From Albula goreensis (lineage: Eukaryota; Chordata; Actinopteri; Albuliformes; Albulidae), in contig CM040741.1 of NCBI GenBank assembly GCA_022829145.1, positions 39,850,534 to 39,914,533 of the forward strand: 64,000 nt of DNA, written 5' to 3'. This document shows positions 24,601 through 36,400 of the stretch, piece after piece. The position numbers and the translations under genes are program-made. The notes under the pieces were generated by a model that had not been told where the DNA came from, ran no database searches, and saw nothing but the letters and a program-made list of their open reading frames with translations. Each line of letters opens with the position of its first letter. The first letter of the stretch is position 1.

Positions 24601-24896
24601 TGCAAGATACTAGATGGTTATGTGCTGGTATGGCTTACAAAACAAAATGGAAATGGATTACAGCCCTGATGATAAAACTGAGGGGAAACACTATTGCGTT
24701 CTCCTTGACACATTACCTAATTGTGCTATTTCTGTCACTGCCACACCTAACATCTTTTAAAATGCATCCAGATTTCTCATGCTGCTTTAGAAACTCAAAT
24801 AATAAAGTGATGATTTTAAAACTCTAAGATTTTAAAGCTTTGATTTATTTATAAAAGCATACGGGTAAATCGTATGAACATTGATATGAAACCAGC

Positions 24897-24942
24897 GTAT
24901 ACCCCTTTTTAATTGTGTTGTTGTATACCCCTTTTTAATTGT
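24897..24942 (+). repeat. Short direct repeat, two 20-bp copies
   Basis: gtatacccctttttaattgt occurs at 24897-24916 and again at 24923-24942, giving a 26-bp period. It looks like a recent local duplication. Confidence 0.85.
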
Positions 24943-25659
24943 TTATTTTGTCTGCTACCTGTACATGTAGCTTACATTTACCATCAGAGTTTATTATTTT
25001 ATCCTATAGGATGAAACTGATGTTCTGAAGATGTTCTGTATTGGTGTGTGTACCATTATAACCTTGCTGTGCCTTGTGCACTTGCTCAGCGCAAGCACTT
25101 TCCAGTGAATTGAATATTACTTTCAAGAGGCAAATATATTGTGCTGGAGCCATATCATGGGAGAGCAGCACTGCAAGCAGAGAAAGAAGACTGTTGGTCA
25201 GTGTATCATAAGGCACAATCTTTATTTACAGTCAGTTTATTCTGCTAAAAATTAGATAGCTGGATTTTGTTGCTGTCAAGCACAGATGAGCAGAATGATT
25301 AACTGTGCTTTTGCCTCTCTTGATGTACAAGGCCATGGTAAAAATCAAATCCTTATATTTGTTTACGATTTTAACTTTCCATCTTAAATTATTTACTATC
25401 AAGGGCTCCTCCCCAGTGCTGGATTCTGAAGATCAGAAACTAGTCAACTGTAGTTAGTTTCTAGCTGTCTCTCTTTCCTTCATTCCAAAACACTTCATCC
25501 TGAATTTTTTAAAAATCCTGTTGCTTTCCTTTAAGCCAACAAAATGGTGATTATGGTCTCACTCTTTCTTGTGTTCCAACTCTTCTCTACCCTGTTGGGT
25601 GGGTTGAGCAACTAATTTGTCGTCTTTAGTACCATTCCTTCCTTGATAACATAAAACTC

Positions 25660-25800
25660 AAGAGTAACATCAGTAGTAAGACTCTGGGCTTTTAACTTAG
25701 ACTGTCATTGTACCCTTGCCATTTTACCTATTATACCCAGGTGTATAAACTGAGGTGTTTATTCTGAATTACTTCAGTAAATACCAAGCTATTCCAATAG
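25660..25800 (+). repeat. Possible decayed SINE fragment
   Basis: The words actgtcattgtacccttgcc, tgtataaactgaggtg and acttcagtaaatacc occur in the order seen in the tRNA-derived SINE at 6890. The tRNA-like head is poorly preserved, so this is a tentative call. Confidence 0.35.
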
Positions 25801-26109
25801 ATCATATTATGCTACAATATGATGTACAAGGTGCTCTGCATAACAGCATCTTCAACATGTTATGCAGTTTTGTACTTATCATTTTGTTGTCATAAAAGAC
25901 ACATAATTCTTCATCTGTATAAATAAACTCAAATTCCTAAAGACTGTCCAAGGGAGGGAAAACATGTATGTACATAAAGAATTACATAACATGTCCAACA
26001 TCTTGGTATGACAAATATATTAAAGTTCAGATGTATATATCAAAGAAACATTTGTCCAAATGTTAATTGTTTAAATTCTATTAACAGAAATGATTATTTC
26101 CAATATTGG

Positions 26110-26125
26110 CCAACAGAGGGGGCGC
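26110..26125 (+). promoter_or_regulatory. CTCF-like motif in the divergent spacer
   Basis: ccaacagagggggcgc closely matches the vertebrate CTCF core consensus (CCASYAGRKGGCRS). It lies 1.3 kb upstream of the NOS1AP-like start codon, a position where an insulator could separate two divergent promoters. Binding is not shown by sequence alone. Confidence 0.4.
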
Positions 26126-27329
26126 TTGATCAAATTTATGTGACGCAGCCTGCAAGTATTGTAGTCAACATGAAATATGTGTCGACAAATGATTTATCTT
26201 AAATTGCAGATTGTACCTGCTTCACAAAATGTTCTGACTTTGATACATGTATGAATAGCAAACAGAAGGATTAACATAAACAAACACAATTTACTGTGGA
26301 TTGTTTATTTGAATATACATGTAAATATACATAAAAGTAAGTTTGGATAGGATAGATACACGCTGAATTCATGCACTAGGACCTGTAAAATAATAACTAT
26401 ACGTAAACAAAAGATGTATTAATAATTTATGGCCCGATGTGTACATTTTCAGAGGCAACAGAAGTACACTTCACTGGTAATGCAAATCTGATGCTAAATA
26501 CGTATATAGTGTTAATTATTTAATGATACCAGGCCCTCCGCAGATACCTCATACAAAGCAATTATACTAAGGAATTTGGTATAGACTACATATTCTAGAT
26601 AAAGTATCTGTCACCAGTTTTATTTTTGTAACAAACTATAGCCTATTCCTGCATTGCACCTCTGTAATGGCACAAAGAATAATTAAAATATTTGCTCCAG
26701 AATACAGCGCGGAAGAGGTCCCATCGTGGTGTCTCCACAAGAATCACCGATCGGGACATGTGTTGTAAACGGCCGAACAATAACCTGTTCAGCCGGGAAA
26801 ACCTCTTCCTGACTGAAAGCAGTGATATTTTCCCAGTATTTCATCATGTGATGGAACTTTGCTCCAATCGGGAAGCACTGAACAAGCCATAGCGGCGCTA
26901 ATGAGCTGCGCTTGTAACATTCAAAAACACAAGGAAGCGCATACCAACCTGGGGGTATTTGGACTTCGCCAGCTCAGGCGCAACACGAGCCCTCATAAGC
27001 AGCGTGTATTCTTGGAAATCTAGCAAGTGGAATGGGTTTCGTCATGTTTTCGGCTTCCACTGAACCGCTGTTCGGAAGGACATAGAGTGGATTTTGACTT
27101 GGCTGCAGAACGAACACCCAGTGCACAAAGAGAATAAAAAGCCTTCCACATTGTGAATGATATAAAAGAAGCGCCCAAATCTGTCCTTTGTGATTGGGTT
27201 CCTGCACACTGCATGTGTGCTCTCTGGAGGTATGACAACAATGGGCTGTCACGCTTTGGAGTTGCATCCTATATTCAAGTTATTTGCATCGGGCTGACGT
27301 TAAGATACCCAAAAGTGATACATTCCTGC

Positions 27330-27362
27330 ATGGAAATACTGTTTTTCACGGGTTGCCAGTAA
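27330..27362 (+). promoter_or_regulatory. Candidate upstream ORF before the NOS1AP-like start
   Basis: An ATG at 27330 opens a ten-codon frame closed by TAA at 27360-27362, 29 bases before the main ATG and in another frame. It acts as a uORF only if transcription begins upstream of 27330, which the sequence does not show. Confidence 0.3.
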
Positions 27363-27391
27363 CGCACTGGGCGATTTCGGAGATTTCGAAA

Positions 27392-27496
27392 ATGCCAGTA
27401 CGGAACCGCTACAACCTTGTGGACGATGTTGGGGATTCGCGGGTTCCTCTTCACAACGAGGAAGCATACCAACATGGGATCAATTTCCAGGCAAAG
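27392..27496 (+). CDS. NOS1AP-like coding exon 1 (start codon)
   Basis: The ATG at 27392, in context gaaaATGc with A at -3, opens [12 protein letters not shown], followed by a conserved [17 protein letters not shown]. Length to the first splice site (35 codons, phase 0, GCAAAG|gtgaaa) equals that of the NOS1AP first exon as I know it. The reading frame is open upstream to about 27284 without another ATG, so this ATG is the natural start. The exon provides the N-terminal extension and first strand of the PTB domain. Confidence 0.93.
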
Positions 27497-30400
27497 GTGA
27501 AATTTTGATTTCATATGGTTAATGCAATAACAAATGTGAATATTAAAGTTGTCAAAACTGTTTTTCCATGGTTCAAAAACTCCAAGAAGCAACCTCATGC
27601 TTTCACAACTAACATAGATCAGCCTGAGTTGGGAAACCTTGGTGAATGGAATATTTTGGCGCCTGTGGAGTAGGAAAGTGCTTATCTACAGGTTGAGTGG
27701 AAAAACGAAACATGGATGTACAGGTGTAAATGCAGGCTATTTGACGCAAACGCGAACAGAAAATAAATACTCCTCTTAGACGGGATCTTATTGATTGTTT
27801 TTGAAATTTGTAATGGGTTTGCCCATTGACAGCTTTACTCAAAATTTCTCTAACAGTCTATTTTGAACTCTTCCAAAATGCAGATACCCTGTTTCCAGGA
27901 AGCGGCGCTACACTGAGTACATCGCATTTCCATAGAAAAGTGTCGCCGTTGTTAATTCGTACAAACAAATCTTTAATTCGGTATTCTCAATGTAGATATA
28001 CACATACCCTACTGATATTCTTCCAAAGAAGCAGTCGTCTGAATGTAGAAGTCTTCAATTTGACCGAGACAGAGACAAAATTGTAGGAATAAATAGATTA
28101 CGACATACCCCATTGCTTTCCAAAGAAGTAGATGCTACTTTTTAAGTGTAAATAAATCAAAACTGAAATTGTGATACAGTTAATCCGCGGCCACTGTTTT
28201 AGTCTTGGTACATTTTGTTTTTCCTCTCAAATCAGCGCCAAGGTTGATTTGACGTTGAAAATATACTGAATTAATTATATTAATTAACTTGAATGTTTTT
28301 AACAAGAAAAATACAGCTGTCACCAAAATCAGTTTTCAGAACGAGGGCAAGTGCCTTGACAGCGTAGGCGGGTTTCCATCCCTGTAAATGCGTGCTACTG
28401 TAGGCTATAATAAATTATATGTAGCTACTAACATTGGTAAATACTTTGACCTAGCTGGGCTCAGTTGTCAGACAAAAACTATTGACCCAGGTGATAAATT
28501 GTGCTGCGCTAACATAAGAACCGATCACCTCAAGAGATGTACTGAAACACCAGAGAGATCCCTAAGGTATCTACAGTTAACCATTCAGAGTATGTGATGG
28601 GATTGACGTCTGGCCAAATTCATCGCCCTTCAAATACAGCATTGCACCCTTGTTGTTTACCTTATGCAATTTCAGTAAAAGGTATAGTTTTAGACACATT
28701 AATACAGTTTATTCATATGTAATACAATATATCAGCATAATATGCATTTGCATTTTAGGAGTGATGAAATTGTTTTGGATTAAGTAATTGTTTTTAATTG
28801 ATTCCTCACATGACCCCCTCATTAACAGTGTTAAAATTACTTCTGCATTTATACAAGTCTTTCACACTTTCAAGGGTTATAGATCAGTTTGAACATATGG
28901 TGTGCTGATTCAGTGAATATGAAAACATATTCGTCACTCCAACCCAATCAAAACATAGTTGTGCTGTGAAGCTGAAATGTAGTAAATAGTCATACCTTCT
29001 TACAGAAAAACTGTTTTTTTATGTCTTTCTGCACTAACCACTCCATTTTTTAGGAATATACGTATGTGCCAGAGGTGTCAACACCAGTCACAATTCATAC
29101 CGTTAATAAGTCATTACAAATGTAAACAAAATAGCAAGTTCGGCATTTCTGTGGCATAGCCTACATACATTGTAACTAAGTAGTGAAGGAGGAGCTGCTC
29201 CGTAGCTTCCAGGTACCAATCAGTCCTAAGGAATTATTTCTTTCACTGGTGCACAATGATTTCTGAGGTTTGATGGGATTGTTACTGACACGTTAATGGC
29301 TTTTATTCTCACATGTACATCATGCAGTTGATGCAGTCTATGGCTGAGGTCATTTGGTCTCTTGCAGCAGTTTTTGTAATGTGTGAAGATTATGAACGTT
29401 AGCTGTGCTATGGCCTTCACCTGTTTTTAACACACAGCAAGAGATAAAGTTGGATTTCTCAGGTAAAGACCAAACCCAGCCATGGGAATTAGTCCTGTTG
29501 AAGCTCAAAGGAATGCTGTCACCACCCATCGTGGACATTCACATGCCTGTCCACATCACTGGCCGCCATTCTTTGGTAGTTTTGTAGGACCGCGTAACAT
29601 TGTCTTTTGCATATGTGTTTGGCACTTCCAAGTTTTTTCAGTGTTCTGTAAATCCTTTGAGTAATGATTTGATTTTGTATAACTGTTCTGTTGGGGGTCT
29701 GCAGTACGTGGGCAGCCTGGACGTACCGAGACCCAACAGCCGCATGGAGATCGTCGCAGCAATGAGGAGAATAAGGGTAAGTGCTTCACATGTTCACATC
29801 CTCTATACATGTACGTGTCTCTTTGTGTCTTTCACCAGGCCTAAAAGAGTTGGCATGAGATGCCTCCTCTTCTGACATTCTTTGTTGAGATTCTCATCAG
29901 CACATGGACCAGCACATAACTCCCTCACATATAGTGTCATTTCCCGCTGGTGTCTCTGAACATCCATGATACAACAAACCAGGCTCATTACATAACTAAA
30001 AACCAATCTGTGTACCCTAACTATATTTGAAATGCCTAATTAACAGGACAGTAGCTGTCTTTCTTTCACATGGCTATCTTGGACATTGCAGTGCATTTTC
30101 CTCCATGTGAATCGGCTTTCAGACTGTTTGTTATGAGATGTGGGGCAGCGATGAGGGCCTTTATGTGGAAACACAGGAGCGCTAAAGTATCGGATTACGC
30201 CGCGATTAAACGCACAACACAAACAATGTGTCTGTAATCCTGGGCCATCTGTGTGAGATGCATCCTTTTTTTGCCGAAAAACAAAAGGGGATTTCATTTC
30301 ACATGGGAATCAGTTGATGTGTGCTCTTTAAACCACTGTGCGGTTGCTTAAATTAAAAGTAAAGGTCAGATTTTTTTTCTCCTAGTCACTTGTTTAGTTC

Positions 30401-33400
30401 ACTTCCTGCAGCTTCTATTCGTGATTAGAGGCACAGTTCATCTAGAGGGACACCACCGCTTTTAATTAAACAACATTAGAATTCTGTGCATAATTTTATG
30501 TCTGTGCGTGAAACTTATGACAACTGGAATGAGATGGCCACAGCACAGATTAGTCTCCGGCTCAGGTGGTTGTTTATGTTCATTATTATTTATTTGCCTT
30601 GCAGACACTATTATCCAGGTTGACTTACAAAGGTCACATTTAATACATAGTTCCTATTGCTACAGCTTCAATATTTACAGAAGCAAATCTGATTAAGTAC
30701 CTTGCTCAAGGGCACAAGAGCAGTGACCCCACTCCAAATTCAAACAGGGAATCTTTTGCTTGCAAGCTCTGTTTCTTTGAAACAATATGGAGCATCACCA
30801 CCTCTGTATTCCTCAGCATGTTTTTTTCTTGTTTATAGTGATGACTGAAAAAACAATTTCATTAAGAACTCAATTTATCCGCTTAAACACATTCCCTTTT
30901 GGAATCACAAAACAGCCTCTGCATTCTCAATTGCAGGTAAGACAATGCAGGATGCTAATGAACGATGTCACTTTCGCATTTTGACAGTAATTGCACAGAA
31001 GGACACAATCAGGGCTCATTCATTTGCAGCTAAAGCTTCCTGACAGCACTCTGTACTATTGAGGTGCTACTCACTGCTGTATTTGTTTTTTCTAATGGAG
31101 GTACACCATGAACATATACCGCAAAGGTCCATTAGCAATTTTATTGCATTTGTTGCATTTTATTGCATTTAATTGACTGCATTGCATTTGTTAGGAAGTA
31201 GGGAGGATATTTTTATAATTTGATTTATTTAAGGCAGTTTCTCTGGAACATTGGGTTTAAGTAGAGCAATGTGTTAGTTTCTTTTTATTTTTTTTTTCTT
31301 TGCCGCCAGCCAAACATTCTGTAGGAGTTTTAATTTAGGTTAAGCTATGTCAATTTTGATTCATACAAATAATTTTAAAAAGATGTACCATGTCTTAGGA
31401 TAACCTTTGACACGCCCAGAGATTAAATGATAATTTACACCCTTTCAAGCTCAGACTTGTATCTATTCAGTCTTTGAAAAGTATGTTTTTCAGAATATCT
31501 CACTGAATAACAGAACGTGTCTGACCTGCCTTTCAGCTCAAAAAAACATTTTCAGCAAAACAACTCAGGGAAAAGTGCCAGAATTTTTCAAATTTTGATC
31601 GCTTTCCTCCAATCCAGCCATATCCAAATTATGATGGACATAGATATGTTATTCAAAATGAACCTCTCACCTTCAAATCACGCTCAATAGTGTTTTTAAT
31701 CGTGTACTGAAATGATCAGGTTATATCTTAGCTGTGGAAAAAAAAAGGAAAATGCAGCCCTCATTTTGCTCTGGAAAATGCCCCCAGCTGTACTGAGGCC
31801 TGGGAAAGTGTCATTTGTATTGGGTGATTGAGAGAGAACTGTGGTCTTCACTAAGCCCATTCATTAATTTAGGCCCCTGCCCTTGACTCCAGCCTCTAAT
31901 GTAGCTGCTGCTATTGAGGAACTCCTCTTAGCTGGTGCTGTTGTAGGTGTTCCTGAGAGATACTTGCTGTGGGAAAACTGCTCCGTACAAGTCGGTGGTA
32001 TAAGACTATAGTCAGAGTGGTGTGCTAGTAGCTAGCTTTAGGGGTAATAATTCATTAATATTAACTCTTGTCTGTTTCTGACGCTTGAATTCTGTCTTGA
32101 TGATGCTCCCCTCGGTCTTTGCATCAAGTCGTTTTGAAGAAGAGACACTGTCAGACATAGCGTCATGCTGCTGGTTTAGTGGGTTACTGTGCTGTTGTGA
32201 ATGGGTCTAACAATAACACTCTGGGATATAAAAGTGTCTTCCTACTTCTGTGTTGAATCTCTGGAGAAGAAATTGGGGGGGAGGAATGATATTTCTGGAC
32301 TGCTAAATTGGTCCTTGAAAAGTAGGTCTTTAGAACAGCATTGCTGTGTGTGTGTATGTGTGTGTGTGCGTGCGAGCGTGTCTGTTTGTATGTATGTGTG
32401 TGTGAGTCAGTGAAAGTGGGTGAATTTGTTTAGATATTCTACAGATTTGTGAAGTTTCCAGAATATATATTAAAAACATGCTGGCAGACTGAATAGCAAA
32501 CTGGTCTATCAGACATAGTTTACAAAGGTTTTTTTATGCACAATAATAATCAAATAGTAATAGAGAAGCATATACATTTTAAAGTAGCTCTCAGTAAATG
32601 TGTTTTTACTTATTTACATCATGACCTTATTATTTTCAAGCCAGCTTAGTAAGGCTCTGTGCTGAACATCCTAAACATTTTATCGGAGCAATACTTAAGG
32701 CAGTCATCTAAATGTGTCAGGGCCATGTTTTTCCTTATTTCAGAAATTCTTTCATAGTGTTTTTTGGAAGGAACTAGCAAGCTGCTAACAGTTACTTCAT
32801 GTAGCGAGTTCCATTAATGATCAGTTTCACCCACCCCCCACCCCCTCCCCCAGCCCCCAAAGGAATACTCTGTAGTAGATACAGTATTGTAATTTTGTTT
32901 TTACTTAATGTGCTTATAAAATATGCATTTATTGGGGAGTACAGAGACAGAGTTATTAAGAAGGCTGGAAACTGCATCTCCACACCGTGCACGGATCTTC
33001 ATTGCATTGTCCTGTGTTACTGCTTGCGAGTGCATTTCTGCTGGCCTGGCTGAACTGATGAATGTGGGAGGATTTGCTAACGGGTTAGGGACTCAGGGAT
33101 CATGTTCAGGGATTCTGTGCATGTTTGTTGTCCTCTTAGGCCAGTCAGGCCTGTAATGCCCCTTCGGCGATTCAAAGGCGTAGCAGTGAGGCAGCGCTCG
33201 GCTAGGGGTTTGCACTGATGCAAATCAAGCAGAGTGAACCTAAGTGAACTTTAAAATCAACATTGTTTTTCCCGCTGTGTGAGCGTGTGAGTATGGAAAT
33301 AGACGCTGTGTGTTTGCCTGTACGTGCATGTGTGTTTGCGTGTGCACAAGACAGACACGTGTGCTTGTGTTCATAAGTAGAATGACGAGTACCTATGTAA

Positions 33401-36400
33401 GCTATCTCTCTGCCTCTAGGTTGATGTAAAAGGACCAAAACCATTTTTTTAGCGTGGAAAGGTCAAAGATCTATCTTTTAAAAAATGAGAGGATGAAAAA
33501 TGTGCAGCGCAGCCTATCACTTATTTAGTGGATATTGGGACAGAATCTGAGATGTGAAATAGCCTGCCAATCCAGTCAATTACCCAGTGAGTCCCTCTGC
33601 TGCCCAGTCCTTTCTCCAGCCATTGAATTTCTCTTCCAATTACTCTCTGCTACATCACAAGGCCTGCAGTCTCACTGAGCTGCTGAAGTGAACTAACAAG
33701 TGTTAACTCATGTGAAGAAATGTGATCTTCCCCTCTTCAATAGTCATGCTTTTACTTAGTCTCCGGTACCCAGGCCTAGATTCAGTCTAACAATTTAAGT
33801 TACACATTTTCACAATGTGTAAGTCCCACAGTTCTTCTTTTCTTACAGAATGTGGAATCTAAAAAAATTATGCTATGTATAAGTAATGACAAACATTTGT
33901 GAATATGCTACTCAAGAGAACATGTGTATCGCAGTGGTCTTAAAATCCAGACCTGGGGTTGACTGAATTTCTTGTGCATGTGGCAAAGTCGTCAGAGGAT
34001 GTTCTTTGATTGCAATGTGTCACAACAGGGGGTATGCATAGCTTGGTTTCTATGGTAATTTTTCAGATCCATGTCTCTGCTGGATCGCTACATTAAAGAA
34101 AACTCTTCAGCACTTCCTTCCTCTGACTTTATCATCTTACTGTAAGACAGCATCACTATATAGGGCAAACTGTATTCCCATGATTAACAGTCTAGGCAAT
34201 CTCTTAATAATGAATAGGCAAATATACATATATACCCACTTATATGTTAATTATTTATATGTTGTCTTTACCTGACTTCCTGTGTACAGGATGTGCTTGA
34301 TTGGGTCCCTAGAGATGGCAACAGAGTGGTTGGCGGGGTGATTAAATCATGCTCTGTCATCACTGTTCATTGTTCTGTGAAGCTGTGCAGAATCTACAGC
34401 ATCTGATTGTTGGACAATAAAGTAAATAGTAAATGCGCAGGCAAAAATAATTGCTACAATTTTATCGCTGCATACCCAAAAACTTCTCAGATGCCAGGAT
34501 AGATTTTGAGATGTCACAATGTCGGATGTTATTGAGCATTATCAATGTGACACATTTCAGAATACAGAAGTGGGTGATTTGGGGGGGTACCTCTACATTT
34601 TCCTCTCTCTTTAAAGTAGTCTGTCCCTCCATCATAATTCAATTAAAGCTGAATGAGATTCTATTATGGTCAGTTCTAACACTGGATGTATTTTCCCAAA
34701 CAGATGACTGTTTACTAGTCCAGAGGAGGAATGAAATGCTATGAATCTGAACCACATCATTGGGTCTGCGCTTGGAGAACAAAACCAAGTTAACAATGTC
34801 ATTTTAAAAGGATATCGATCCCTACTTCCGTTGGTTCATTCTGACCTGAGTCAAAGTAGGCTTAAATGTATAATGGTTTAGAAGCTAGCTGTTTGTTGTT
34901 TTTCCCTCTTTCCTGTGCCAAAAAAACAAGTATGGAAGAAATATTAATATGATTAAAGAATAAACTGATGCAAGTCATGGCATGGAAAGCTAATGTGATT
35001 TTGTTCAGACCTCTTTTACTAGGATTAAGTCAGAGAAAGAGGGATGAAGCTTAGAACAAAATAAGAAAAAGACAACAGCAGCGTTGGCTTCAAAGGGGAG
35101 CTGTGCTCCGAACACAGCTCTTTGATTTTCTCGGTAGGTAGAGCGCGGGGAAAAGAGCGCCGGGAGACGGGCGGAGGTGGGCTTGTGATCCGCCCAAATA
35201 CGAGACCCGCAACGACAAAAATAAATTTGCTCTTGCTTAAGAGCGCCTTTGTTGGGTTCTGTACAGCTTTTCAGCATGCTGCTGTTCGTTGCATTGTGTG
35301 TGTGTTTTTTTTAGCTTTATTCCCATTCACTGGGAGCAGTGGCACAGAAACGCTGGAGATGCTTTGATGAGGATGGTGATGCTTCATCGCTCCTCTATGG
35401 CGCCCGAGATCTGCATGCTAATTGCCTCTGAAATCTGCAAATGAGCTTTGATTACAAAAGGCTGGATATCGAGCCTTGAGCGGAGATCTAACTCTGTAAG
35501 CGCGAGCCATAGGCGGTACGTGCGTGTGCGCGGGCGGACGGGCGATTGACGCGCGTTTGCGCGTCATTCGCTTCCTCTCTCTGAAAGGGGAGGCTCAGTT
35601 TCCTTGTGTCACCTCACCGGCTTTCTCCGAGAACCAGATTTACATGGGAAATTTGGCTGCCTCTACCAGTTTTAATAACCTTAATGCGATTTCCATCCCC
35701 CCTGCACCCACATTTCCTTTAGGATGGACAGCAGTGAAAACCCTGCCTGTAATTTATTTCTCAGATTTGTGATCTGTCTTCTTAGAAGAATGAGGCTGGT
35801 AGAGTGGGCCGTGTGTGGCTGTAGATCTGGAGCGCCGGCTGCTCCTCGCACAAACATACTTCCAATTACACTGACACATACGGAGCGCCCTGTGACAGAC
35901 AGCCATTGTTATGCTGCCAACCAGAATGGCATCCTTTGACTAGTCTTGTAAGGGCTCTGAATGGCTCCATACTGCCCGTCTCTCACATGAGTGGTCCAAG
36001 CTTCAATGCGCGTGTTCCCTAAGACTTTTTCAAGTTCCAGTAAAACACTACTGGGGTGGGTGGGCGTATATGAGGGTACGGGGGGCGGGTTTGATACGGG
36101 CCTAGTTTGCGGTTTTAGAATGACCTTGGAAAGGTGAGCGATATGCTGGAACGGTCCTGACTGATGGACCTCCCCTGGACGCTTGGCTGATATTTACTAG
36201 ATAAAATCATAAAATCCCCTGGAAGTCCGCAGGGGGTGAAAAACAAGAACAACTTAATTTCTGTGCCATAAAATCCTCTTTGCCTTAAACACGTCAAGGA
36301 GATTAAAGATGGTTTTCATGTTGGGAATATGGCTCTTTTTTTTCATTTTTATTTTTTCTACTGGATTGTGAAATTTGTGTCTGTTTGAGGCTCTGAAGCA

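Larger units (their letters stand above)
21357..27391. other. Head-to-head spacer between TTLL11 and the NOS1AP-like gene
   Basis: About 6 kb separate the two start codons, which face away from each other. The spacer should hold both 5' untranslated regions and both promoters. Visible contents are a GCTAGC-rich low-complexity tract next to TTLL11, a short direct repeat at 24897-24942, a CTCF-like motif at 26110-26125 and a moderately CpG-containing stretch at 26700-27390 next to the NOS1AP-like start. No clear TATA box could be assigned, and no other gene is supported. Confidence 0.65.
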
